From NCBI GenBank assembly GCA_004563195.1, contig SFTJ01000007.1:1-64000 (forward strand): a stretch of DNA of 64,000 bases, written 5' to 3'. Positions within the stretch are counted from its first letter, which is position 1. The number at the start of each line of letters is the position of its first letter. A program made the position numbers and the translations under genes. Source of the stretch: a bacterium. GTDB taxonomy: Bacteria; Bacteroidota; Bacteroidia; Bacteroidales; Muribaculaceae. Under the pieces are notes generated by a model, which had not been told where the DNA came from, did no database searches, and saw nothing but the letters and a program-made list of their open reading frames with translations. Shown one piece after another: positions 53,774 to 61,225 of this stretch.

Positions 53774-55726
53774 ATGAAATTTACAAATATCATTCGCAGT
53801 GTGGCAGCAGCAGCCATTTTGGCAAGCGTAGCAGGGGCTTACGCCCAAGCGCCCGCACTACTGCATTCGCACAACGACTATGTGCGCACCATGCCTTTCT
53901 ACGAGGCTTATTCGCAGCACATGTATTCCATAGAGTGCGATATGTTCTACAAGGATGGCAAACTCCTCGTGGGTCACGACCTCGAGGACTTGCGCCCCGA
54001 CTTCACTTTCGAGCGTTTCTACCTCAACCCTATCGTCGACATCTATAAGATGAACGGCGGCAAGCCTTACGCCGACTCCGACGCCGGCCTGCAACTGATG
54101 GTGGAAATAAAATCGAACAACACCGAGGCTTATATGAAAGCATTGGTAAAACTTCTCGAGAAGCACCCCGATGTGTTCAATCCCGCTCGCAACAGCAATG
54201 CTTGCCGCATAGTGGTTACCGGGCAATACGAACCCTCGCCTGCCGATTTCCACAAATATCCCGACTACATACTTTTCGATGGCGACATCAATGCCACCTA
54301 CACACCGAGCCAGTTGGAGCGTGTGGCTATGTTCAGCGTGAATTTCCGCAGCTATAGCATCTGGAACGGCAAGGGCACTCTCATCGATGCCGAAAAGGCC
54401 AAAGTGGAGGCTGTGATAGCTCGCGCTCATGCTCAAGGCAAACCCATCCGCTTCTGGGGAGCACCCGAGGGCATTACGGCTTGGAACACTTTCCTGAACA
54501 TGGGCATCGACTACATCAATACCGACCATCCCGCACAGTGCGCCGAGTTTTTCAACCGCTGGAATGCCAAAAACTATGTTATCTCGACTGAGGCTCAGCC
54601 CAAACAAGAGAGTTCGGTGATTCGCAACGACCGCCTCGACAAGATTACGCGCTCGTTTGCGGGATTTAAAAACGATAAGATGCAACTCACCGAGCGTCAG
54701 GCCATCTACACTCCTTCCTATCTCAACGACGGTGCCGACAAACCGATTAAAAATGTGATTATGCTCATCGGCGACGGTATGGGCATTAATGAGGTGGTGG
54801 CTGCCGACCGCGTGAACAACGGACTCACCATGTTCTTGATGAAATTCTTCGGCCTGTCGCAGACCACTTCAGCCGACGCATTCACCACCGACTCGGCAGC
54901 TGGCGGCAGCGCTCTCGCCACCGGCGTAAGCACCAAGAATCGCCATATCTCGGCTAACGCTGACGGTTCAGCCAACGAGTCATTGTCGGAGTTTTTCTAT
55001 GATAAAGACAAAGCTGTGGGCGTGGTTACTCTCGGCAATATGGCTGATGCCACTCCGGCGGCTTTCTACGCTCACTACACCGAGCGCGACAGTGCCGACA
55101 TCATCACTCGCGCACTGCTCAACGATAAGCTCACCTTGCTTGCCGGTAGCGGAATCAACGAGTTTACCAAGCGAAACGATGGAGTGGACCTGATAGGCGA
55201 ACTCCGCAAAAAGGGCTATCGTTTTATTCGCGACATCGATGAAATATGCGCCGAAACGGGCAAGACCATCTGCATCGATGAAGAAATGGGCGAAGGCGCC
55301 GAAGTAAGCAACCTCGACCTCTTGGCTCGCACCACTCGCCAATCAATCGAAAAACTGCAATCGGCAGGCAAAGATGGTTTCTTCCTGATGATAGAAGGTG
55401 CCAAAATCGACTATGCAGGTCACTCGCAGTATTTCCCGGGCAGCGTGCTCGAGACTTTGAGTTTCGATAAAGCTGTAGCCGAAGCATTGCGATTTGCCGA
55501 CAGCAACGGCGAAACCCTCGTGATAGTAACTGCCGACCACGAAACCGGCGGCTTGACTCTTATCGATGGCGACCTCAACACCGGCGCCGTGGTGGGATAC
55601 TTCCTCACCAACGACCACACCCCGGTCCCCGTCCCCGTATTTGCCTACGGCCCACAAGCCAACAAGTTTATAGGCCAACAGCGCAACATCGACATCTGCA
55701 ACAAGATTAAAGCACTATTCAAATAA
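53774..55726 (+). CDS. Phosphodiesterase (GDPD/PI-PLC-like) - alkaline phosphatase fusion
   Basis: 650 residues; signal peptide about 1-24. The N-terminal half (about 27-280) looks like a GDPD/PI-PLC-like phosphodiesterase: LLHSHNDY (His31, His33), SIECDMFYKDGKLLVGHD (Glu54, Asp56, His68), and late segments RFWGAPEG and YINTDHPAQC. The C-terminal half is an alkaline phosphatase: IMLIGDGMG (Asp334), the nucleophile in TDSAAGGS (Ser374), IEGAKIDYAGH and VTADHETGG. Together the protein could split a phosphodiester and then remove the resulting monophosphate, for example from glycerol- or inositol-linked phosphoglycans. Last gene of the PUL; a strong hairpin terminator follows. Confidence 0.92.
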   Translation: MKFTNIIRSVAAAAILASVAGAYAQAPALLHSHNDYVRTMPFYEAYSQHMYSIECDMFYKDGKLLVGHDLEDLRPDFTFERFYLNPIVDIYKMNGGKPYADSDAGLQLMVEIKSNNTEAYMKALVKLLEKHPDVFNPARNSNACRIVVTGQYEPSPADFHKYPDYILFDGDINATYTPSQLERVAMFSVNFRSYSIWNGKGTLIDAEKAKVEAVIARAHAQGKPIRFWGAPEGITAWNTFLNMGIDYINTDHPAQCAEFFNRWNAKNYVISTEAQPKQESSVIRNDRLDKITRSFAGFKNDKMQLTERQAIYTPSYLNDGADKPIKNVIMLIGDGMGINEVVAADRVNNGLTMFLMKFFGLSQTTSADAFTTDSAAGGSALATGVSTKNRHISANADGSANESLSEFFYDKDKAVGVVTLGNMADATPAAFYAHYTERDSADIITRALLNDKLTLLAGSGINEFTKRNDGVDLIGELRKKGYRFIRDIDEICAETGKTICIDEEMGEGAEVSNLDLLARTTRQSIEKLQSAGKDGFFLMIEGAKIDYAGHSQYFPGSVLETLSFDKAVAEALRFADSNGETLVIVTADHETGGLTLIDGDLNTGAVVGYFLTNDHTPVPVPVFAYGPQANKFIGQQRNIDICNKIKALFK

Positions 55727-55788
55727 CCCCAAGCCCCACGGGCATCACAACACCCAAAACCCGGGCTGTGACGAACACCATCAGTGCA

Positions 55789-55900
55789 ATAAAAAACACT
55801 GATAACACTTACAAGGCACAGATAATCACATTCTTGTGATTATCTGTGCCTAATTTTTTTGTAAAAATCTGTATGTTATAACCACCACATCGCGGTTGTA
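55789..55900 (+). repeat. Dispersed intergenic repeat, copy E (forms a terminator)
   Basis: AACACTGATAACACTTAC, then the perfect palindrome region, then AAAAATCTG and AACCACCACATCGCGGTTGT. The tail also matches copy D (AACCACCAACATAGCGGCTGT). Confidence 0.75.
55814..55860 (+). terminator. Strong terminator after the PUL, made from a repeat copy
   Basis: A perfect 17-bp stem (55814-55830 with 55835-55851, loop TTCT) followed by AATTTTTTT. It lies 87 bases past the last PUL stop. Confidence 0.92.
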
Positions 55901-55902
55901 TA

Positions 55903-55975
55903 AAAACACAGATAACACAAACTATGCACCGATAAAATCTCTCACAGATTGCACAAATGTTCGCAGATAAATTAT
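55903..55975 (+). repeat. Dispersed intergenic repeat, copy F (degraded)
   Basis: AAAACACAGATAACACAAAC at its start matches copies B and D; the remainder (CACAGATTGCACAAATG) is diverged. Confidence 0.65.
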
Positions 55976-56151
55976 CTACATTCCGGCCGCATCAGCAGCG
56001 AAACCGCCGACACAACCTCGGAGAGGCTGATATCCTCCGAAAAAACTTAGCGGACAGTAATGATTGGTTATGGATAATTCTCGACAGCCACTACCACAAG
56101 TCGAAGTAATCTAATGCCACCATCATTGCTTGTGGGATTCAATTTGGGAAC

Positions 56152-56202
56152 AACAAACCCACTGACAATCGGCATTTCTGCTGAAAAACAGTGGGCTTGT
56201 TT
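56152..56202 (-). terminator. Hairpin after the restriction-modification operon
   Basis: The arms 56152-56164 and 56189-56202 pair over about 13 bp with one mismatch around CCCACTG/CAGTGGG. It lies about 40 bases past the last minus-strand stop at 56240. No long T-run, so moderate. Confidence 0.5.
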
Positions 56203-56239
56203 GTCTTGTTTTCAATCTTGATAAGATGATGAATGCTAT

Positions 56240-57121
56240 TTAAAACCAAGGTACATTATAATCATTGTCTGTCTCATCAGCCAAAAAGAAGTTGTTAGGA
56301 GGCAAGATAATTTTTGCTTTTGCTAATCTTTCAAGATAATCACCACGAATATTTATATTCTCAATTTCTTCCCTTCGGGCTTTACTCATTGCAAGGAACT
56401 CATCTTCTATCTCCAGGCCAAGATATTTTCTACCAAGCAAGTTGGCAGCAATGCCTGTTGTCGCACTTCCATTGAAAGGGTCAAGAATCCATGCTCCTGG
56501 TTGAGTACTAGCTTGTATCAATCTTGCCAATACTCCCAATGGTTTTTGAGTAGGATGTTTTCCGCATGATTTTTCCCAACGGCCAATGGCTGGCATTTGC
56601 CACACATCAGTCATTTGCTTATCGCCATTAAGTTGCTTCATCAACTCATAATTGTAGTAGTGAGCAACTTTTGGCGACTTTCTTGCCCAGATGATAAATT
56701 CGGTCGAATATGTAAAATATCGACACGAAATGTTTGGCGGTGGATTCGTTTTTGCCCATGTTATCACATTAAGTATTTTGAATCCCAATTTCAGGAGTTG
56801 TTGATGAACACTAAAAATGTTATGATGTGTTCCTGAAATCCAAATAGTTGCATTGTCCTTCATGTGGTCTCTGCAAGCAGAAAGCCACTTCAGGTTAAAC
56901 GCATCCATCTCTTCTGGAGTTGAAGGCTTATCCCATTCTCCTTTATCCACGCAAACGACTTGACCGCTCTGATACGAAATGCCACCACTCGACAAGAAAT
57001 ATGGAGGATCTGCAAAGACCATATCAAAGCCAAATTTGAACTTTGACAATGTTTCAATGCAATCACCTTGAATCAAGGTAAAATCGTTGTTGGGTGATTT
57101 ATAGTATGATGGAATTGCCAT
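56240..57121 (-). CDS. dpnA: DpnA-type second adenine methyltransferase (GATC)
   Basis: 293 residues. A beta-class N6-adenine methylase: the catalytic DPPY comes first (FADPPYFLSSGGISY; 38-41), and the AdoMet motif comes late (DPFNGSATTG). The sequence around SGGISYQSGQVVCVDKGEWDK, NPPPNISCRYFTYSTEFIIWARK and GKHPTQKP resembles M2.DpnII (DpnA), which methylates GATC also in single-stranded DNA. Such a second methylase is standard in DpnII/MboI systems and protects incoming single strands or replication forks. Its start directly abuts the stop of the upstream gene. Last gene of the operon. Confidence 0.92.
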   Translation of the reverse strand: MAIPSYYKSPNNDFTLIQGDCIETLSKFKFGFDMVFADPPYFLSSGGISYQSGQVVCVDKGEWDKPSTPEEMDAFNLKWLSACRDHMKDNATIWISGTHHNIFSVHQQLLKLGFKILNVITWAKTNPPPNISCRYFTYSTEFIIWARKSPKVAHYYNYELMKQLNGDKQMTDVWQMPAIGRWEKSCGKHPTQKPLGVLARLIQASTQPGAWILDPFNGSATTGIAANLLGRKYLGLEIEDEFLAMSKARREEIENINIRGDYLERLAKAKIILPPNNFFLADETDNDYNVPWF

Positions 57122-57898
57122 TTATTGGGTTAGGATTCTGTATCGACCAGACTTGACAAGTCGAATACTGTTATAATCTTTCACATCGGTAAACTCGAAC
57201 TGCCAAATGTAAAAAACATTCTCGCCATTTATTACTCTTTTCTCAAAGAAAACAGGATATACTTTCTTTGTCGTGTTCTCACTCCATTGTCTAAAAGGAT
57301 AATAAAGCTGCCTGATAATTACATTTGTAGCAGAGAAGTTTTTGGCTTCAATCAGAACTATGGAAGTTCTACCTTCGTAGCCCGCATCAACCTCAGTCTG
57401 AACGCTTTCCGTATCCAACTCGTTGAATCCTACATGAAATGAAAATTGGGGAGTATATTTACGACCACGAATAGTAAGAACTAAAGAAGGGTCGTTCATG
57501 AAGGTTCTAATCAATGAATTTGCATAGGCAAAATCTAAAAATTGCATTTCGGAATCTCCTACCATAGAACTCTCCAATTCAAAATCGAGTTTACTCTCAT
57601 AATCTTGAATTTGCGAAGTTATATCTGGCACATCAACATACCCTTCTCCTTTTAGAATATAGTATGAACCATTCTTCTTTGGCAAGATGAATAGACCATT
57701 TCTAACAAAGATAGATGGTCTATCAGACCTCGTGTCTTGCTTACATAAAATACGAGGTTCTTTCTCGCCAGTCGCTGTAAACGATTGGCAAGACCTTTTG
57801 ATTTGGTCAGCGGTTAATTCAAAAGGGCTACTATCAAAGTCATGGCTACCTATATTGTAGTCACGAAATATTTTGTTCCACGCCTTATCTGATGCCAT
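57122..57898 (-). CDS. Unassigned nuclease-like protein in the DpnII-type operon
   Basis: 258 residues, not a member of the classic three-gene DpnII set. A possible PD-(D/E)XK site is visible: EVD (169-171), then VLIEAKN with Glu184 and Lys186, followed by QLYYPFRQW, as in many restriction-type nucleases. Predicted cytosolic; no signal peptide or membrane segment. It overlaps the DpnII nuclease gene upstream by 14 bases and touches the second methylase downstream, so it is co-translated with the system. It could be a second nuclease, a nuclease subunit or an anti-phage add-on. I do not recognise a named family with certainty. Confidence 0.8.
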   Translation of the reverse strand: MASDKAWNKIFRDYNIGSHDFDSSPFELTADQIKRSCQSFTATGEKEPRILCKQDTRSDRPSIFVRNGLFILPKKNGSYYILKGEGYVDVPDITSQIQDYESKLDFELESSMVGDSEMQFLDFAYANSLIRTFMNDPSLVLTIRGRKYTPQFSFHVGFNELDTESVQTEVDAGYEGRTSIVLIEAKNFSATNVIIRQLYYPFRQWSENTTKKVYPVFFEKRVINGENVFYIWQFEFTDVKDYNSIRLVKSGRYRILTQ

Positions 57899-58703
57899 TT
57901 ATGAAATCTTTTATATCGGTTAAATTGTAAATACTTGGTATGATATTGTACGCCTCCTGAAGTTTGTTCTTTGCTGACTTCCATCCAATGCCGTCAGTAA
58001 TCCAAACAAACTCAAATCCAGGCACGGAATTTATCTTTGGCGCAATATCTGAATATGAACGAGCAACTTCATTAAGTTTTGAACCGCCACCACTATAGAA
58101 ATTTACTTCTAATAAATAGGTCTTATCTTTTGTTTCAACGACAAAATCAAAACGCTTTTCATCATCACCGAGAACTTTTGTGATTTCAGGCCATTCGCTT
58201 GAATAAACCTCCTGACGATAACTAACACCATTCTTATCAAGGATACGTGCCACCATCCCTTCCATCATATGTCCGCTACGATTCTTGCGAGCATTTGTAT
58301 CAAGTCCGGTTTCTATACCAAACACATAATCAACAAGATTGTTTATTCTCTTCGATTGGAATATCTCAGATAACCCAGTATTATAAAGGAATTCCATTAC
58401 TCCATCAACCGAGTTAAAAAGAGAGTCCAAAACTACGCATCTACCAAGACTATCCAAAACTTTCTTTTTGCCCTCGCTACGCACAGCAATAAGGATGTCC
58501 ATAACATTGAATGCGGTCTGGTCTCGTTTCCATATTGTTTCAACCGATTTGCGCATGTCAGAAGAACCTATAAGACTATTCAACATGCAGAGACTGAGTT
58601 TTATATCCTCCACATTTCGTGAAATCTTTTCGAAATCGCAGAAGAAATCAAGTGTTTGGTTCGTCTCTTGAAGCTGAGACATGAATTTATTAAAGTCTCT
58701 CAT
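57885..58703 (-). CDS. dpnB: DpnII/MboI-family type II restriction endonuclease (GATC)
   Basis: 272 residues, about the DpnII length. The catalytic region reads KRFDFVVETKDKTYLLEVNF with Asp186, Glu199 and Asn201, followed by YSGGGSKLNEVARSY, the hallmark of the DpnII family (PF04556). Cuts unmethylated GATC. The order methylase-nuclease-unknown-second methylase differs from the streptococcal dpnM-dpnA-dpnB order. One base separates it from the methylase stop upstream, and the next gene overlaps its end. Confidence 0.93.
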   Translation of the reverse strand: MRDFNKFMSQLQETNQTLDFFCDFEKISRNVEDIKLSLCMLNSLIGSSDMRKSVETIWKRDQTAFNVMDILIAVRSEGKKKVLDSLGRCVVLDSLFNSVDGVMEFLYNTGLSEIFQSKRINNLVDYVFGIETGLDTNARKNRSGHMMEGMVARILDKNGVSYRQEVYSSEWPEITKVLGDDEKRFDFVVETKDKTYLLEVNFYSGGGSKLNEVARSYSDIAPKINSVPGFEFVWITDGIGWKSAKNKLQEAYNIIPSIYNLTDIKDFINGIR

Positions 58704-58704
58704 A

Positions 58705-59679
58705 TTATTGATTTACAGAAAGTGAAACAAGTCGAGCATTCTCATTGGCAACAAATTGTAAAAGGTTTGTCTGATAATTATGCTTAGTGTCCAGATAATT
58801 GTGAACCAGAATTTCTGTCAACTTTCCTCGCTTTTTAGGATTTGAGTTAATGCTTCTTGATGCCCAAACTCTTTCTATCTGATACGCCCCATACAAGACA
58901 TCGAAGAAGTTATCATTCTCATTCTTACCCTTGCAATCAGAATTGCTTAGCATGAAATGAAAGCCAGCTTCATTTATGCGATCGCAATACACCTTCAGTC
59001 GAATCTGAGCATCGTCATTAAAGGATTCTTTTGCATAATCATTGAAACTTGACGTGTCGCTCAACGGACGATACGGAGGATCAAAATAGAAAAGAGAATT
59101 TCCCTGAGCGTGCTCAAAAGTCGCTTCAAAGTCACCATTTAAAATCTCTACACGTTGTAATATCTCGCTATCTTTCAGGATTGTCTCTGGATCACAAATC
59201 GTTGGATTTGAGTATTTTCCAAAAGGAACATTGAATAGGCCCTTCTTGTTTACACGATAAAGACCATTGAAACAAGTTCTGTTCAAGAAAAAGAACTTGG
59301 TTGTATTTTCAATGGGGTCGAGTCGTTTCTCATTGTAGCGTTCACGAGCAGCCATGAAGAAGTCTTTTCTTCTCTCTTCTGTTTCGAGAGCCAAATAGGC
59401 CATCTCAATATCAGCCAACGACTCTATTAATTGTTTCGGATTGTCTCTAACTGTACGATAGCATGTAACCAAATCTGGATTAATATCATTGATAACAGCA
59501 TGCTCGATATTCGGGTAACGTTGAAGCATATAGAAGAGCATTGCACCACCACCCACGAAGGGTTCTATGTACGTTACATTCTCCCAATTATCAAAGTCAG
59601 CTGGAAGTTGCATATCCAGTTGGTCAATGAGTTGGCTTTTGCCTCCAACCCACTTGATAAAAGGTTTTGCTTTTGCCAT
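58705..59679 (-). CDS. dpnM: Dam-type adenine methyltransferase (DpnM-like, GATC)
   Basis: 324 residues. An alpha-class N6-adenine methylase: PFIKWVGGKSQL at the start, AdoMet motif FVGGGA (41-46), catalytic DPPY (200-203), and the target-recognition region between with FFFLNRTCFNGLYRVNKKG. It is the family of E. coli Dam and M1.DpnII, so it should make GmATC. Longer than Dam (278) by an insertion and tail. Starts 6 bases after the controller gene. Confidence 0.94.
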   Translation of the reverse strand: MAKAKPFIKWVGGKSQLIDQLDMQLPADFDNWENVTYIEPFVGGGAMLFYMLQRYPNIEHAVINDINPDLVTCYRTVRDNPKQLIESLADIEMAYLALETEERRKDFFMAARERYNEKRLDPIENTTKFFFLNRTCFNGLYRVNKKGLFNVPFGKYSNPTICDPETILKDSEILQRVEILNGDFEATFEHAQGNSLFYFDPPYRPLSDTSSFNDYAKESFNDDAQIRLKVYCDRINEAGFHFMLSNSDCKGKNENDNFFDVLYGAYQIERVWASRSINSNPKKRGKLTEILVHNYLDTKHNYQTNLLQFVANENARLVSLSVNQ

Positions 59680-59685
59680 AATATG

Positions 59686-59895
59686 CTAATTTGTTTTTTC
59701 AGTTGAGTTTAACAAGTCCTTTACATCAACGTCAAGGAGTTTTGCAATCTTATCGAGAGTGTTCAAGTCAGGTTGAACAGTATTCTTACACCATTTACTA
59801 ACGGTACAAGTTGACTTTCCAAGTTGCTCAGATAGCCATTTTCCAGTCTTGTCCTTCTCAACAAGAACTATTTTTAGTCGATTGAGATTTGCCAT
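59686..59895 (-). CDS. Small Xre-family HTH protein, probable RM controller
   Basis: 69 residues, a bare helix-turn-helix domain (KWLSEQLGKSTCTVSKWCKN as the DNA-binding part; PDLNTLDKIAKLLDVDVKDLL after it). It stands first in the operon, 6 bases before the methylase gene, as C proteins do in many type II systems, where they delay nuclease expression after entry into a new host. The region before its start has a short inverted sequence (CAAT, five bases, ATTG) that may be part of an operator. Confidence 0.88.
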   Translation of the reverse strand: MANLNRLKIVLVEKDKTGKWLSEQLGKSTCTVSKWCKNTVQPDLNTLDKIAKLLDVDVKDLLNSTEKTN

Positions 59896-60544
59896 ACAAT
59901 TTTCGATTGCATAAATTAAACTTTGATGTAAAGGTATAAAATTTCAATGAGAAAGACGAATCTTATTCGAAGAAAGTTATGAATACATGTGTATTTTCCT
60001 CGAAAATACTATATAATGCAACATGAAAAGTCCACTTTTCGCAGATTCTTTTCCAACTAATACAATAAATAAACCTGATTGTTGAACTAACAATAAGGTT
60101 CTTTTTCGGCGCTTCTGATGCCACCCGAGTCACATCACCTAATGATAAAAAATGAAAATTTCCGTTTATTTCTGTGTTAAGCTATGTTAAGCAGATGTCT
60201 TCATTTTGTTTTTTCAAATTTTTGTTTCCAGTTTGTTTCTTTTGGTTGTTTTTCGCTTTCAGAGAGTTTTGAATATCAGCATATTACAATCTCAGAAGCA
60301 GATTCTCAAGAAGAAAATCACGATGGCTGACGGCGTATGTATCTTTCTTGTCGCAGCAGCACGAGGGTGCATCTGCTCTTCGGTATCTATCCTTTCGCAT
60401 AAGCAGTAGAGACACATCATGTCAGCAATAAACAATGATACACAATACGATTGTCTTGCCTTGTGAAAATCTGTGGGCAAAACACATCTGTGGAGATTTG
60501 TGTTAAATAAAAAGCCGCATCTCCCGCTTGCTCTGCGGGTGAGG
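59896..60544. other. Intergenic stretch upstream of the RM operon
   Basis: About 650 bases, AT-rich, no supported gene. It holds the RM operon's upstream region and, near 60463-60506, a badly degraded piece of the dispersed repeat. No tRNA, integrase or attachment site is seen. Confidence 0.6.
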
Positions 60545-61006
60545 TTATACGCCTATGCCGTATTCGAGTTTTACGGTGTCCATCACGAAGGTGCTTTCGA
60601 GGGAGCCGAGGTTTTCGATTGTGCCGAGTTGATTGAGTACAAATTCCTGATAATAGCGCATATCGGGTGCGTGGATTTTGAGCATATAGTCGAATTGGCC
60701 TGAGATGTTATAGCACTCGGTCACTTCGGGGATGTTGAGCATTCGCTCCATAAAGTCGCGTGCTATCTCTTTGCTCAATCGTCTCATTTTCACGTTGCAG
60801 AACACGATGAAACCGCGGTTCAACTTCTCCGCATCGAGCACAGCCACATATTTTTTGATATAACCATTTCGCTCAAGTCGCTTGAGGCGCTCAAACACCG
60901 GTGTGGTGGAAAGGTTTACTTGCGCCGCCAATTCTTTGTTGGTGAGGCGCGCATTTTTCTGCAATATGCGCAGTATTTTCAAATCGGTTTGGTCTAATGT
61001 ATCCAT
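60545..61006 (-). CDS. Lrp/AsnC family transcriptional regulator
   Basis: 153 residues from the ATG at 61006 (MDTLDQTDLKILRILQKN), the usual start of the family; an ATG 12 codons upstream is in frame but not needed. N-terminal HTH (ARLTNKELAAQVNLSTTPVFERLKRLE) and C-terminal RAM/AsnC domain (YNISGQFDYMLKIHAPDMRYY, about 95-115) that senses amino acids. It is divergent from metY with back-to-back promoters, so it may control metY or itself in response to an amino acid such as methionine or leucine (inference). Confidence 0.94.
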   Translation of the reverse strand: MDTLDQTDLKILRILQKNARLTNKELAAQVNLSTTPVFERLKRLERNGYIKKYVAVLDAEKLNRGFIVFCNVKMRRLSKEIARDFMERMLNIPEVTECYNISGQFDYMLKIHAPDMRYYQEFVLNQLGTIENLGSLESTFVMDTVKLEYGIGV

Positions 61007-61102
61007 AAGTTCAGTTATTGTAGATTTTCGCTTGCCGTGCATTTATTCTGATTGAGGCTCACTTTTGATGCCCACAGCAGAATAAATGCGCTGTTCAATG
61101 CA

Positions 61103-61133
61103 CAAAATTAGCAATATTTTCCATAATTTCAAG
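61103..61133 (-). promoter_or_regulatory. Promoter of the Lrp-family gene
   Basis: On the minus strand CTTG (61133-61130), a 19-bp spacer and TAATTTTG (61110-61103) match the Bacteroidetes -33/-7 pattern. The leader is about 90 bases. Confidence 0.7.
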
Positions 61134-61137
61134 TTTT

Positions 61138-61169
61138 CTTGCAAAATATTTTCTACAATTATAACTTTG
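61138..61169 (+). promoter_or_regulatory. Promoter of metY
   Basis: CTTG (61138-61141), a 20-bp spacer and TAACTTTG (61162-61169). Its -33 box is only 5 bases from that of the divergent Lrp-family promoter, so one bound regulator could affect both. Confidence 0.72.
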
Positions 61170-61225
61170 TACCGAACAATTAACTAAAGGAAACAATAAT
61201 AATAACTCATAAAACATAAAGAATT

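Larger units (their letters stand above)
55727..56239. other. Intergenic stretch between the PUL and the RM island
   Basis: No gene. It contains a terminator made from a dispersed repeat copy (55814-55860), a second degraded repeat (55903-55975), and a hairpin (56152-56202) probably ending the RM operon. Confidence 0.75.

Noticed and set aside
56240..59895. Reading the RM island as a type I or type III system
   Set aside because: There is no HsdR/HsdS or Res-type helicase; the methylases and nuclease match DpnII-type type II proteins.
60206..60409. A 67-codon frame upstream of the Lrp-type gene
   Set aside because: Low-complexity AT-rich translation with no start context or recognisable feature.
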